A stretch of 64,000 nt of DNA, taken from NCBI GenBank assembly GCA_943788775.1, contig CALSRO010000002.1, positions 248,001 through 312,000 on the forward strand, given 5' to 3'. How positions within the stretch are numbered: position 1 is the first letter of the stretch; every line of letters starts with the position of its first letter. This document shows positions 18,152 through 27,831 of this stretch, piece after piece. The position numbers and the translations under genes were made by a program. The DNA is from an uncultured Flavobacteriales bacterium. GTDB lineage: Bacteria > Bacteroidota > Bacteroidia > Flavobacteriales_G > Salibacteraceae. A model generated the notes under the pieces. That model saw nothing but the letters and a program-made list of their open reading frames with translations. It had not been told where the DNA came from and searched no databases.

Positions 18152-19684
18152 ATGAAGAAAATTACATCCATCGCGTTCACAATTCTACTCCAGGTGCTGT
18201 TGGTATCAACCACAGTCGGTCAGGGAGATAATCCAAACCCAACAATCGTAAGAATTGGCGGTTCAAACACCTTCAACTGCGCGAGCCCAGCTCAACAAAT
18301 AGGGGTCACGATCAGCAATTGGACTCCAGGATTTATATATAGCTGGAATACTGGAGAAACGGACTCTGTCATTACCGTAAATCCTGAACAAACGACAACT
18401 TACATCCTACAGATTTCTCATACTATGCTCGGCATTTCTGAGCTGAGAGGTTTTGAAATAAGAGTGGAAAACGACCCTATTGTAACGGTTGATGCGGAAT
18501 ATATTCAAGACAAATACACCTGTAAAGGATCTGAATTGCTTATAGAGCCTAGTTATCATGGTGGGCACGCTCCGTTTTCATTTCTCTGGGAAAACGGCAG
18601 TACGGACAAGGATGCAATTCTGCATCCCGAATCAACCAGACAACACAGCGTAAAAATCATTGATGCCTGTGGAACTGAAGCAGAAGCTATGATAAACGTA
18701 ATTGTAGAGGATCATGATCCAATCACACCAATTCCACTTAAATCTATCAACTTTGATTGTGTCGGTGACGAAATCACAATAAAACCTAATCTTTCGCAGG
18801 TTTCAGGAGGCATTGGTACTGGTTACACTTACAGCTTTGATAACGGACTTACTTTCGACTCACCTATAGCTGTAGAAGCCAATGAGGAGACTACTTTGAT
18901 TGCCAAAGTTATGGATGGCTGCTTGGATCAAAGCATTGACGCCAAATTTGAATTGGTGAAAAATCCAATCGAAATACCAGAAACGCCATCAATTACAGCC
19001 TGCTACAACGAGGTTGTGAACATCACCCAGTCCAATTCAGAAACACTTTATTTCTGGGACGGAAAAAGCATGAACCCCGATTATCAGCAAACAGTTACAT
19101 CTGACGATAACATTACCCTAACTTACCTTGATCGATGCGGAGATCCTCATAAAGTGGATCGTCAAATTTCCATGAGTGAAGTTCAAGTTGAATTCGACTA
19201 TGACGTCCATGAAAGCAACGGTTCTGTTGAACTGTTCGCAAACACCAGTGGCGACATCGCGACTTATGAATGGAGCGTGAACGGCAAACAAGTTGGGTCC
19301 ACTGAAGTTCTAGTAACGGACATGGCTCCAGGTTCTGTAAATGAAGTAGAGCTCACTGTAATCAATACGGATGGCTGTTTCGCTAAAACACATCGCACCG
19401 TGGCGGTTGAGGACAACTACTCTATTCCTTCGGCATTTTCGCCTAATAACGATGGGAAAAATGATTTCTTTAAATTAGATATTGATGAACAATTCACTGA
19501 TTTCAAAATAGAAATATATGACCGCTGGGGGCAACTTATTTACCATAGCAGCGACCAGTATTTCACCTGGAAAGGGGAAGAAAACACCACTGGTATTTTG
19601 AACATGTATCTTTACAAACTAAATGGAACAACAATAGGTGGAACTAAGGTTGAGAAAACTGGAACTCTATCTGTCGTAAACTAG
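18152..19684 (+). CDS. secreted T9SS-type protein with gliding-motility C-terminal domain
   Basis: The 510-residue protein has a signal peptide (MKKITSIAFTILLQVLLVST, cleaved near VGQG). Several Ig-like modules follow with the pattern C ... W-N-T/G-x-T-D-S-V ... Y (FIYSWNTGETDSVITVNPEQ; FSFLWENGSTDKDAILHPES). A PKD-like module lies before the end (IATYEWSVNGKQVGSTEVLV). The C-terminal CHU_C sorting domain is IPSAFSPNNDGKNDFFKLD ... YDRWGQLIYHSSD ... KTGTLSVVN. The protein is probably exported by T9SS to the cell surface. It lies 5 bp before the next, similar but larger gene, so the two are very likely co-transcribed. A box with one mismatch (TAAACTTG, 18119-18126) precedes it. Confidence 0.88.
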   Translation: MKKITSIAFTILLQVLLVSTTVGQGDNPNPTIVRIGGSNTFNCASPAQQIGVTISNWTPGFIYSWNTGETDSVITVNPEQTTTYILQISHTMLGISELRGFEIRVENDPIVTVDAEYIQDKYTCKGSELLIEPSYHGGHAPFSFLWENGSTDKDAILHPESTRQHSVKIIDACGTEAEAMINVIVEDHDPITPIPLKSINFDCVGDEITIKPNLSQVSGGIGTGYTYSFDNGLTFDSPIAVEANEETTLIAKVMDGCLDQSIDAKFELVKNPIEIPETPSITACYNEVVNITQSNSETLYFWDGKSMNPDYQQTVTSDDNITLTYLDRCGDPHKVDRQISMSEVQVEFDYDVHESNGSVELFANTSGDIATYEWSVNGKQVGSTEVLVTDMAPGSVNEVELTVINTDGCFAKTHRTVAVEDNYSIPSAFSPNNDGKNDFFKLDIDEQFTDFKIEIYDRWGQLIYHSSDQYFTWKGEENTTGILNMYLYKLNGTTIGGTKVEKTGTLSVVN

Positions 19685-19689
19685 ATAAA

Positions 19690-22600
19690 ATGATTAATAA
19701 AATCAATTACTTATTTGCCTTAGGAGTCGCTTTACTTGCCACTTTCAGTTTGGGTCAAGCTCAAATGTCAGTGACGAATTCGACTCCATATAACTCATCT
19801 GCATATTTATTGCAGAATGTGTTTATGGGGAGCAACATCAACGCATTTAACTTTGAGTACAATGGCTCCAATAATGCCAACGTTACCAACCAAGTAGGAT
19901 ACTTCACTGGTGGAGGAAATATATTCGGAATCGACAGTGGCATTGTAATGTCGAGTGGAAACATCAATTTAATTCCGAACAACGGCTTTGCATCTGCTAG
20001 TTTCAATGGAAATGGTGATGCTGATGTTTTACAAGTTGCACAATCAGTTGGATGGGGCACTCCACCTTCTGTAATGCGCGATAAAGCGGTTCTTGAATTT
20101 GATTTCGTTGCACCACAAGATGATTCTGTTGCCTTTGAATATTGTTTTGGATCAGAAGAATGGCCTGTTTATCCATGTTCACAATACAACGATGCTTTTG
20201 GGTTTTTTATCAGTGGTCCAGGTATTAGTGGTGCTTATTCGAACAACGCTGTGAACGTTTCTATAGTGCCAGGAACCACCAGTCTACCTGTTGCGATCAC
20301 ATCAATTCACGCTGGAACCGGGAGTGGTGTTTGCAATAATAATCCCTCATACGCACAGTATTACAATAATGGACCAACGAGCAATGCATTCACATTTGCT
20401 GATCTTAATACGAATAACACCTATGGTGCTTGGACGGATGTTTTCCAGACTCGACCAGTCTATGTGCAAGCTTGTGATACTTACCACGTAAAAATGGCCA
20501 TTTGCGATGGGGTAGACAGAATCTTTGACTCGGCAGTTTTCCTTAAGGCCAAGAGCTTTGAATTTTTCGGAATTTCAGTGAATCCTCAACCATCTTACAA
20601 TCCATGGGGATTTGACAGTGCTCTTTACGAAGGTTGTGGAAATCTAGATCTTTATTTCACGCGAACTGATTCAACTTACCCGCCTTACACTTTAGAGTAT
20701 CAAATTGCAGGAACGGCAACAATGGGTGTAGACTATGAGCTTATTCCGGGATGCACTCTAGTAAATGGGGTATACGAATGTGAAATAACCTTCCCGCAGG
20801 ACTCTCAAACCGTGGGTTACGACATTGAAATTTATTACGACCAATTGGCCGAAGTCATAGAAACCTTCGATTTCATCGTGACGGATTCCAATGTTTCGAT
20901 GTGTGGAGAAACTGATACTCTCGCCTTAACCATAATTGATCAACCTGTCTTGCAAACCTCCGGCTATGGCAATACTACACTCGATTGTAATGATACAGCA
21001 GCACTGATTGGTGTGAACGTTACGAATGGACTCCCGCCATTTACATATACTTGGAGCAATGCGGCAACCACTGATTCCTTCCAATATGTTCAACCCACAG
21101 TAACTTCTTCCTATGTAGTACAAATTGAAGATGGATGCGGATTTCAGTCCGCCACCGAAGTGATAACCGTTGGCGTATTTAATGTGCCCTGGACCGTTGT
21201 AAAAATTGGTGACGAGCAAACAGTTAACTGTACCGATTCGCCAGTAGATATTGCAGTGGCAGTTGAATTCAACGATCAAATTTGGCATGGTGATATCTCC
21301 TATCTATGGGGCGATGGAACTACAGACTCAACAATCAGTGTATTCAGTTTGGTAGACACCACTTATTCGGTTACTATCACAAGGGGCTGTACTGGAGAGT
21401 CTGTTGTAAAAACATTTAATCTCTATACCGACAATGACCCTGTGGTTACATTTACTGAAGACACCAAGGTTGAGGAAATTGCCTGTCCGGGTGACCCCAT
21501 TGAAATTAAAGTAAGCGCTAGCGGTGGATACCCACCATATACGTTTGCTTGGGACAATGGAAGTCCAGACTCCACCACGGTTGTCGCACCACTATTATCT
21601 CGGTACTATTATGTAACAGTAAATGACATTTGTGGCTTAGTTGACTATGTTGATTCCGTTTATGTGAACGTTCCAGTAGCTGATCCTTTGGTAATTAGAG
21701 GCGTCCAAAATGATACATTAGCATGCGCGCAAATGAAGGCACATTTTGGTCCAGCTCAAGCCAGCGGTGGCTTTGGATGGGGATATGAATTGACTTGGAC
21801 GGATTTCGCTTCCAACGAAGATTATATTCAGCAGATCATATACGAAGACAAACCATTCACGGTTAAACTGACAGATGGTTGTCATGCAGATACAGCGGAA
21901 AAGACCGTTTGGGCCATTATTGCTAAGAAAAATGACTTAGATCTCACGGTTACGAATGATACGGTAATCTGCAGCGGAGACCAAATAATACTTGAGGCAA
22001 AAGGAATTGATGGTGGTGGAGACTACAGATACTTCTGGGAAAATTCACCTCAAGCCACCGGTAAGTTGCACTCCATTACTCCCAAGGAATCGGGTATCTA
22101 TGATGTGCGGGTAGAAGATATGTGCGACACCGTTCGTATGGCTTCAATCAGGGTAGACGTTTCAGATGTTACGGCTGATTTTGAATATGAATACATCAAT
22201 GATTACGAAGTCGTATTCCACAATAAGTCTTGGTCAACTGATTCAATTCAATATTTCGATTGGAATATCGCGGAAGCAGGTATAACCTCGATTGAATCTT
22301 CACCTGTTATTTCCATGCCTGATGGAAATGCTTATGAAGTTGAGTTGACATCAACTAATGAGCACACTTGTACGGATGTTGCTTTGGTATTGGTCAAGCC
22401 AGAATATCATTTATACATTCCAAACAGTTTTTCACCAAATGACGATGGTAATAATGAAACTTGGAAGATTGAAAGTCTTGGAATTAGAGAACTTCGATTG
22501 GAAGTATATGATCGATGGGGAAACAAGCTCTATACCACCACGGATAAAGATTTTGAATGGGATGGAAAAGTTGGAGGTGAACGCGTACCAATGGGGGCTT

Positions 22601-22692
22601 ATACATGGAGGATAGTCCTCTATACAGATAATGATGATTATGTGAGAAGAGAAGGAACTCTCCTGTTACTGAACGACTTCCAAAGTCGATAG
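19690..22692 (+). CDS. large secreted protein with choice-of-anchor L-type N-terminus and gliding-motility C-terminal domain
   Basis: The 1000-residue protein has a signal peptide (YLFALGVALLATFSLGQAQ). The N-terminal 270 residues match the choice-of-anchor L pattern of secreted proteins: GIDSGIVMSSG, VLEFDFVAPQDDSVAFEYCF, then GSEEWPVYPCSQYNDAFGFF and CDTYHVKMAICDG. A Calx-beta-like stretch follows (GTATMGVDYELIPGC). Four or five Ig-like repeats (PPFTYTWSNAATTDSFQYV and relatives) and a PKD-like module come next. The CHU_C end is IPNSFSPNDDGNNETWKIES ... YDRWGNKLYTTTD ... EGTLLLLND. It forms an operon with the 510-residue gene before it and ends at a terminator. Adhesion is a reasonable guess, not shown. 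Confidence 0.87.
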   Translation: MINKINYLFALGVALLATFSLGQAQMSVTNSTPYNSSAYLLQNVFMGSNINAFNFEYNGSNNANVTNQVGYFTGGGNIFGIDSGIVMSSGNINLIPNNGFASASFNGNGDADVLQVAQSVGWGTPPSVMRDKAVLEFDFVAPQDDSVAFEYCFGSEEWPVYPCSQYNDAFGFFISGPGISGAYSNNAVNVSIVPGTTSLPVAITSIHAGTGSGVCNNNPSYAQYYNNGPTSNAFTFADLNTNNTYGAWTDVFQTRPVYVQACDTYHVKMAICDGVDRIFDSAVFLKAKSFEFFGISVNPQPSYNPWGFDSALYEGCGNLDLYFTRTDSTYPPYTLEYQIAGTATMGVDYELIPGCTLVNGVYECEITFPQDSQTVGYDIEIYYDQLAEVIETFDFIVTDSNVSMCGETDTLALTIIDQPVLQTSGYGNTTLDCNDTAALIGVNVTNGLPPFTYTWSNAATTDSFQYVQPTVTSSYVVQIEDGCGFQSATEVITVGVFNVPWTVVKIGDEQTVNCTDSPVDIAVAVEFNDQIWHGDISYLWGDGTTDSTISVFSLVDTTYSVTITRGCTGESVVKTFNLYTDNDPVVTFTEDTKVEEIACPGDPIEIKVSASGGYPPYTFAWDNGSPDSTTVVAPLLSRYYYVTVNDICGLVDYVDSVYVNVPVADPLVIRGVQNDTLACAQMKAHFGPAQASGGFGWGYELTWTDFASNEDYIQQIIYEDKPFTVKLTDGCHADTAEKTVWAIIAKKNDLDLTVTNDTVICSGDQIILEAKGIDGGGDYRYFWENSPQATGKLHSITPKESGIYDVRVEDMCDTVRMASIRVDVSDVTADFEYEYINDYEVVFHNKSWSTDSIQYFDWNIAEAGITSIESSPVISMPDGNAYEVELTSTNEHTCTDVALVLVKPEYHLYIPNSFSPNDDGNNETWKIESLGIRELRLEVYDRWGNKLYTTTDKDFEWDGKVGGERVPMGAYTWRIVLYTDNDDYVRREGTLLLLNDFQSR

Positions 22693-22711
22693 CATTAAAT
22701 TAAAAGTTAAG

Positions 22712-22742
22712 AAAAGCCTCAATCGAAGATTGGGGCTTTTTT
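22712..22742. terminator. intrinsic terminator between convergent genes
   Basis: The inverted repeat (AAAAGCC-TCAATC, loop GAA, GATTG-GGGCTTTT) is followed by a T-run on the plus strand. It closes the T9SS cargo operon and may also serve the convergent mlaF-like gene, whose stop codon lies at 22741. Confidence 0.75.
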
Positions 22743-23487
22743 ATTTTCTGGCTTTTTTCATAAATTCCGAAGCGTAAACGAAATCTAAAACCACCTCGCT
22801 CTCTGTCTCAAGAATTTCATTCTTATCTCCCTCCCAAGCCTTTTCTCCTTGGTGAATAAACAAAATATGCTCACCGATCTCAAGAACGGAGTTCATATCG
22901 TGCGTAATAATCATGGTGGTAGTATTATACTCTATTGTAAGCTCATGAATCAATTTGTCGATTACTATTGAAGTCAGAGGATCCAAACCAGAATTAGGTT
23001 CATCACAGAATAGATACTTAGGTCTTGAGGAGATTGCACGTGCAATACCCACTCGCTTTTTCATACCACCGCTCAATTCAGCAGGAAGAAGCTTATGGGC
23101 ATGAGAGAGCTCAACACGCTCTAATACCTGATCGACACGTTGCTTTTTTTCAGCTATCGTCATATTGGTCAGCATATCCAATGGGAATCTGACGTTTTCA
23201 GCAACCGTCATAAAATCAAAAAGAGCGCTTCCCTGAAACAAAAATCCTACCTCTCTCCTTACTTCCTTTTTCTCACTCATGGTCAAGGTCAAAAAATCCT
23301 TTCCACCATAGAGCACCTCACCCTGATCAGGTTTAACCAGACCAATTAAACATCGAGCCAAGGTAGATTTACCACTACCGCTCGCCCCGATAATCAGATT
23401 GGTTTTTCCAGCTTCAAAATACACCGAAATATTTTTTAGAATTTCTTTGTCCCCAAAAGCCTTGTATAACCCTTTAACCTCAATCAT
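22741..23487 (-). CDS. MlaF-like ABC transporter ATPase (phospholipid/MCE transport)
   Basis: This is the ATPase subunit of an MCE-type lipid transporter. Its 248 residues carry Walker A GASGSGKST (residues 34-42), Q-loop GFLFQGSALFDFMTVAENVR, signature LSGGMKKRVGIARA and Walker B YLFCDEPNSGLD. A D-loop and switch His follow (TTTMIITHDM). The ALFDFMTVAENV stretch is characteristic of the MlaF group. Its start overlaps the permease gene by 4 bp (ATGA-type), giving a two-gene mlaE-mlaF operon. No MCE substrate-binding gene (mlaD) lies nearby, so it must be encoded elsewhere. Confidence 0.87.
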   Translation of the reverse strand: MIEVKGLYKAFGDKEILKNISVYFEAGKTNLIIGASGSGKSTLARCLIGLVKPDQGEVLYGGKDFLTLTMSEKKEVRREVGFLFQGSALFDFMTVAENVRFPLDMLTNMTIAEKKQRVDQVLERVELSHAHKLLPAELSGGMKKRVGIARAISSRPKYLFCDEPNSGLDPLTSIVIDKLIHELTIEYNTTTMIITHDMNSVLEIGEHILFIHQGEKAWEGDKNEILETESEVVLDFVYASEFMKKARK

Positions 23488-24269
23488 ATAAGTATTAATT
23501 GAGTAATGAAATAGTTAGCGATCAGAATTAAAATTGAGCTGTAAACCACCCCTCTTGTACTTGCCTTACCCACTTCCAAAGCACTACCTGATGCGTAGTA
23601 TCCCTGATAAGCAGGAATCGAGGTGATTAAAAATGCAAAAACCGCTGATTTCACTAAGGCATACCCAACATGAAAAGGTTTAAAATCTAACTGTATACCA
23701 TAAACATAATCCTCGACCGAAACAATATCAGTGGTCATAGCAATAACATAACCACCACCAATTGAAACGAACATTGAAATGATGGTCAAAAACGGATTTA
23801 TAAAAATTGACGCAACAATCTTCGGCAAGATTAAGAATGAAGATGAGTTAACACCCATAATTTCAAGGGCATCTATCTGCTCAGTAATGCGCATTGTCCC
23901 TATTTCAGAAGCAACATTCGAACCTACTTTACCCGCTAGAATGAGCGCCATAATAGTCGGGCTAAATTCAAGAATGGTGGATTGCCTTGTTGTAAAACCT
24001 ATTGTATATGATGGAATTAAGACGCTATCAATATTAGCGGAGGTTTGAATGGTAATGACCGCACCCATAAATATGGAAATAACCGCGATAATCCCTAATG
24101 AGTCAAGCCCAAGCGAAACCATTTCATCGAAAAGTCGCTTTCGATAAATTGAAAATTTTTCTGGCCTACTAAAGACCCGAAGAATTAATAGTATGTACTT
24201 ACCTAAATGAAAAACAAATGCCCCCATTAGGACAAATGTAATTCTAAAATAGTGCAGTCTTTTTTCCAT
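23484..24269 (-). CDS. MlaE-like ABC transporter permease
   Basis: This is the membrane subunit of an MCE-type phospholipid transporter in the inner membrane. Its 261 residues have the MlaE fold: an amphipathic start, then GIIAVISIFMGAVITIQTSA, FSPTIMALILAGKVGSNVAS, and the family signature EIGTMRITEQIDALEIMGVN. VKSAVFAFLITSIPAYQGYY follows at the C-terminal side. It is the first gene of the operon with the ATPase (4-bp overlap). It is divergent from the small lipoprotein gene starting at 24289, 19 bp away, so the promoters must lie in or across these starts. Confidence 0.9.
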   Translation of the reverse strand: MEKRLHYFRITFVLMGAFVFHLGKYILLILRVFSRPEKFSIYRKRLFDEMVSLGLDSLGIIAVISIFMGAVITIQTSANIDSVLIPSYTIGFTTRQSTILEFSPTIMALILAGKVGSNVASEIGTMRITEQIDALEIMGVNSSSFLILPKIVASIFINPFLTIISMFVSIGGGYVIAMTTDIVSVEDYVYGIQLDFKPFHVGYALVKSAVFAFLITSIPAYQGYYASGSALEVGKASTRGVVYSSILILIANYFITQLILI

Positions 24270-24288
24270 TTAGATGTAGCTTTACACT

Positions 24289-24432
24289 ATGAGGCTATTG
24301 AAAACTATCTTCCTTTTATTTGTCGTTATTGGATTAAGCTCTTGCAAACTGTTTAAAGGGAAGGACTGTGATTGTCCGCATTGGGGTCAAAGTCAACAAG
24401 CTCCAGCTGAAACCACTGTTGCATATTCATGA
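24289..24432 (+). CDS. very small lipoprotein (47 residues)
   Basis: A short frame from ATG 24289 encodes an almost ideal lipoprotein signal peptide (MRLLKTIFLLFVVIGLSSC, lipobox LSSC, Cys at residue 19). A 28-residue mature tail follows, starting with a Lys/Cys motif (KLFKGKDCDCPHWG) and ending with a Pro/Gln/Ala stretch. The stop overlaps the ATG of the SprT-like gene by 4 bp (ATGA), which strongly supports a real, co-translated gene. The C-D-C-P-x-W motif is striking for so short a protein and could bind metal or form disulfides. I recall similar Cys-Asp-Cys-Pro mini-lipoproteins in other Flavobacteriales but cannot check. The function is unknown. Confidence 0.75.
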   Translation: MRLLKTIFLLFVVIGLSSCKLFKGKDCDCPHWGQSQQAPAETTVAYS

Positions 24433-25046
24433 CTAGAGATGCATTTGTAAGACAGATGCAACTGTACATGCCCGAGCAAGCATGCGCCCTAGTATATAAT
24501 TGGATCGATGCCTATCCTGTATTCATAAAAATCACCAAACCGCGTAGAACCAAATTGGGGGATTATAGGCCAAAAGGTAAAAATGGTATGCCAACCATTA
24601 CTGTTAATGGCAATCTTAACCCTTATTCATTCCTGATAACCTTCACTCATGAAATCGCCCATCACCATGATTTTTGTCAGCGCAAAACACTCAAAAATCC
24701 GCATGGTGCAACCTGGAAAAAAGTTTATTCCAATTTGCTCGAAGAGCTACTAACTGAGCGTTGTTTCCCAATAGATTTAGAACCAGAAGTGAGAAATCAC
24801 ATCAGCAATCCTAAGGCTGCCTCATGTTCCGACTCTCTTCTACTTGCCAAGTTAAACGAGTTTAATGATGAGCAAGCTTTGCGCCTTATCGACCTTGAAG
24901 AGGGTTCTTCGTTTCGTATTGTCTCTAATCATCGCGTGTTTAGGAAAGGGCAATTGAAACGAACTCGTTTCCGATGTCAGGAAATTTCAAGTTCACGTTA
25001 CTTCATGGTGCATGGACAATGTGAAGTGGAACTTATCAATTCCTAA
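24429..25046 (+). CDS. SprT-like zinc metalloprotease-domain protein
   Basis: The 205-residue protein has the SprT-like domain in its first half: PRRTKLGDYRPK, a beta strand (PTITVNGNLNPYSFLITF), then the zinc-binding HEIAHHHDF (HExxH, about residues 78-82) and GATWKKVYSNLLEE. The C-terminal part contains FRIVSNHRVFRKGQLKRTRF and RCQEISSSRYFMVHG. It lacks a clear paired-Cys zinc ribbon, which many SprT proteins carry. Bacterial members are poorly characterised. The eukaryotic relative SPRTN cleaves DNA-protein crosslinks. It overlaps the small lipoprotein gene by 4 bp. Confidence 0.83.
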   Translation: MTRDAFVRQMQLYMPEQACALVYNWIDAYPVFIKITKPRRTKLGDYRPKGKNGMPTITVNGNLNPYSFLITFTHEIAHHHDFCQRKTLKNPHGATWKKVYSNLLEELLTERCFPIDLEPEVRNHISNPKAASCSDSLLLAKLNEFNDEQALRLIDLEEGSSFRIVSNHRVFRKGQLKRTRFRCQEISSSRYFMVHGQCEVELINS

Positions 25047-25079
25047 CTATTTATTCAAATTGGCTCTTACTTTGAATTC

Positions 25080-25087
25080 TACTTTTG
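25080..25087 (+). promoter_or_regulatory. -7 box TACTTTTG for the mannose-1-phosphate guanylyltransferase gene
   Basis: A perfect TAnnTTTG match, 18 nt before ATG 25106, with TTG at 25060-25062 as a possible -33 element. It shows that the in-frame TTG at 25085 lies inside the promoter and cannot be the start. Confidence 0.5.
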
Positions 25088-25105
25088 ACACTTAAATTGT
25101 GTGAT

Positions 25106-26197
25106 ATGAACAAGGATGTGCATTGCGTGATAATGGCTGGTGGTGTTGGAAGTAGATTTTGGCCGATGAGCAGGGAAACCATGCCCAAACAATACTTAGA
25201 TATTCTTGGCACAGGATCCTCACTTATAAAACTCACCTATGATCGATTTGAAGATCTCTCTCCAAGAGAAAACTTTATGGTAGTGACATCTTCTGCCTAT
25301 GCTGAATTGACACAGAAGCATTTGCCTGATTTAAGAGAGGATCAAATATTGCTTGAGCCGTCAAGGAAAAACACAGCTCCATGTATCGCATATGCTGCAT
25401 ATAAGCTTTACAAGAAGAATCCAGAATCGATTATGGTAATCACCCCCGCTGACCACATTATTCTTAAGGAGAAAACCTTTCATTCAGCATTTAATGACGC
25501 AATCAGTCACGCGAGTCAAACTGGACATCTTGTAACATTAGGCATACAACCAACTCGACCTGATTCAGGATATGGATATATCCAATTTCACCGGGATTCC
25601 GAACACGATACTGAAAATATTAAGAAGGTTAAAACCTTCACCGAAAAACCAACTACTGATTTAGCCCTGAAATTTTTACAGAGTGGTGATTTCTATTGGA
25701 ACAGTGGAATGTTCATTTGGAAGACATCTTCTATTATTGAGGCAATTCGAAAGCATTTACCTGATATGGCAGAAGCATTTGAATCTTGCAAAGATGATTT
25801 CTGGACAGGCAATGAGGGCAATTCGATCAGTCGTATCTATTCAGAATGTCAGAGCATCTCCATCGACTATGGTATCATGGAAAAAGCAGACAATGTAGAT
25901 GTCGTTTTGGGTCAGGACTTTGGTTGGTCAGATCTAGGCACTTGGGGATCATTATACGATCAGGTCAAAACCAAGGATGGCGAGAATGTCTCATTTGGCA
26001 AGAATGTCAAGACCTATGAGACATCAAGCAGCATAGTAATGATGCCAAAGAATAAACTGGCTGTCATACAAGGCTTGCACAATTATATCGTAATTGATAC
26101 TGAAGACGCACTTCTCATCTGTCAAAAAGATGAAGAGCAAAAGATCAAACAGTTTGTAAAAGATCTTGAGGGTGAAGGAAAGTCCGAGTTTCTTTAA
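25106..26197 (+). CDS. mannose-1-phosphate guanylyltransferase
   Basis: The enzyme makes GDP-mannose from mannose-1-phosphate and GTP for polysaccharide and glycan synthesis. The product of about 363 residues has the nucleotide-binding start ([20 protein letters not shown]), [26 protein letters not shown], the substrate loop [10 protein letters not shown], and [20 protein letters not shown] followed by WNSGMFIWK. It is the single-domain form, without a fused isomerase domain. The separate bifunctional phosphoglucose/phosphomannose isomerase gene at 51006 could feed the same route. The ATG at 25106 was chosen because the catalytic motif starts 9 residues later and a -7 box lies just before it. 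Confidence 0.92.
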   Translation: MNKDVHCVIMAGGVGSRFWPMSRETMPKQYLDILGTGSSLIKLTYDRFEDLSPRENFMVVTSSAYAELTQKHLPDLREDQILLEPSRKNTAPCIAYAAYKLYKKNPESIMVITPADHIILKEKTFHSAFNDAISHASQTGHLVTLGIQPTRPDSGYGYIQFHRDSEHDTENIKKVKTFTEKPTTDLALKFLQSGDFYWNSGMFIWKTSSIIEAIRKHLPDMAEAFESCKDDFWTGNEGNSISRIYSECQSISIDYGIMEKADNVDVVLGQDFGWSDLGTWGSLYDQVKTKDGENVSFGKNVKTYETSSSIVMMPKNKLAVIQGLHNYIVIDTEDALLICQKDEEQKIKQFVKDLEGEGKSEFL

Positions 26198-27591
26198 CCC
26201 AGACTTCCAATCATTTTTGACGGATCAACCCACTGATCAAACTCCTCAGCTGTTAGGTATCCTAAATTGACACTCTCCTCTTTTAACGTTGTACCATTTT
26301 TATGAGCTGTCTTAGCAATTTTAGCGGCAGCTTCATAACCTATCTTGGTATTCAACGCAGTAACGAGCATCAAAGAGTTGTCTAAATTTTGCTTGATACG
26401 TGCATGATTAGGTTCAATTCCAACCGCACAGTTATCATTAAAAGAAACACAAGCATCTCCGATTAGGCGGGCACTCATCAATAAATTAAAGGCCATCATT
26501 GGTTTGAATACATTCAACTCAAAATGTCCGTTCATTCCTCCAGTTGTAACAGCCACATCGTTTCCAATTACCTGAGCGCAAACCATAGTAAGCGCCTCGC
26601 ACTGTGTAGGATTTACCTTGCCAGGCATAATGCTGGATCCCGGTTCGTTTTCTGGAATAATCAACTCACCAATTCCGCATCTAGGTCCACTTGCCAACAA
26701 GCGAATATCATTGCCAATTTTCATCAAGCTAACCGCCAATTGCTTCAATGCTCCGTGGGTTTCAACAATGGCATCGTGCCCGGCCAATGCCTCAAATTTA
26801 TTCTCGGCTGTAACAAAAGGGTGGCCAGTGAACTCTGCAATCTTCTTCGCCACTAATTCCGCGTAACCTGCTGGAGTATTTATTCCTGTTCCAACTGCCG
26901 TTCCACCCAAGGCCACTTCACTTAGGTGTGCAAGTGTGTTTCTTAGCGCTCTTAGACCGTGATCTAATTGTGAAACATACCCACTTAATTCTTGCCCCAC
27001 TGTTAGTGGAGTTGCATCCATTAAATGTGTGCGTCCGATTTTTACCACATTCATGAACTCCTTACTTTTTGCTGCCAACGTATCTCTGAGCTTTTCAACC
27101 CCTGGGATTGTCGTTTCAACCACCATTTTATAGCTAGCGATGTGCATTCCCGTTGGGAAAGTATCGTTGGACGACTGTGATTTGTTCACGTCATCGTTCG
27201 GATGAATCAAGTTCTGACCTTCGCCCAAAGTGCCCCCATTTAAAACATGAGCGCGATTGCTCACAACTTCATTCATATTCATGTTTGATTGCGTACCCGA
27301 TCCCGTTTGCCATACCACCAATGGGAATTGGTCGTCATGCATTCCTGTTAAGATTTCGTCACATACTGAGGATATCAAGTTTCGCTTCTCTTCGCTCAAC
27401 ACACCTAATTCACAGTTTGCATGAGCAGCTGCCTTTTTCAAGTATGCAAATCCATGAACCACCTCTAAAGGCATACTCGCTTCGGCTCCAATTTTGAAGT
27501 TATTTCTTGACCTTTCTGTCTGCGCACCCCAGTATTTATCAGCTGGAACGCGAACTTCTCCCATAGTATCATGCTCTATTCTAAAATCCAT
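26194..27591 (-). CDS. fumC: fumarate hydratase, class II
   Basis: Fumarase interconverts fumarate and malate in the TCA cycle. The 465-residue protein has the class II layout: [20 protein letters not shown] near the start, [17 protein letters not shown] and [20 protein letters not shown]. Then come [16 protein letters not shown] and the superfamily signature [16 protein letters not shown]. The catalytic Ser is in that last loop. Argininosuccinate lyase and aspartase share the fold, but the [14 protein letters not shown] and VGTGINTP motifs fit fumarase. Its end overlaps the convergent guanylyltransferase gene by 4 bp. Confidence 0.95.
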   Translation of the reverse strand: MDFRIEHDTMGEVRVPADKYWGAQTERSRNNFKIGAEASMPLEVVHGFAYLKKAAAHANCELGVLSEEKRNLISSVCDEILTGMHDDQFPLVVWQTGSGTQSNMNMNEVVSNRAHVLNGGTLGEGQNLIHPNDDVNKSQSSNDTFPTGMHIASYKMVVETTIPGVEKLRDTLAAKSKEFMNVVKIGRTHLMDATPLTVGQELSGYVSQLDHGLRALRNTLAHLSEVALGGTAVGTGINTPAGYAELVAKKIAEFTGHPFVTAENKFEALAGHDAIVETHGALKQLAVSLMKIGNDIRLLASGPRCGIGELIIPENEPGSSIMPGKVNPTQCEALTMVCAQVIGNDVAVTTGGMNGHFELNVFKPMMAFNLLMSARLIGDACVSFNDNCAVGIEPNHARIKQNLDNSLMLVTALNTKIGYEAAAKIAKTAHKNGTTLKEESVNLGYLTAEEFDQWVDPSKMIGSLG

Positions 27592-27654
27592 TGCTATTTG
27601 ATTGATAATTATTTTGTGAGTTCAATTATATTCGCTGCCAAATGTAAAAATGCC

Positions 27655-27831
27655 ATGGGCGAATATTTCGGCTTCTTTGTTTTTCTTGGTTTTTTCTTAA
27701 TGGCCTTCTGGATGCTTCTTTTCCTTGTTGGATTTTTAGGCTACTGGGCAACTATGGGTGCTTTAAATAGCCTTATGCCAAGTATGTTTGAGAAAAAGGA
27801 GGAAGAAATAGCTCAGGAATTAGATTCCTAA
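27655..27831 (+). CDS. small membrane protein (58 residues)
   Basis: From ATG 27655 the frame encodes a protein with one long or two short Phe/Leu-rich membrane segments (FFVFLGFFLMAFWMLLFLVG, then FLGYWATMGA) and a short acidic cytoplasmic tail (EKKEEEIAQELDS). An upstream ATG at 27571 overlaps the start of fumC and adds a polar, unlikely extension. I do not recognise the family. The codon pattern and the immediate convergent stop with prfB (27832) suggest a real gene. It is divergent from fumC. Confidence 0.55.
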   Translation: MGEYFGFFVFLGFFLMAFWMLLFLVGFLGYWATMGALNSLMPSMFEKKEEEIAQELDS

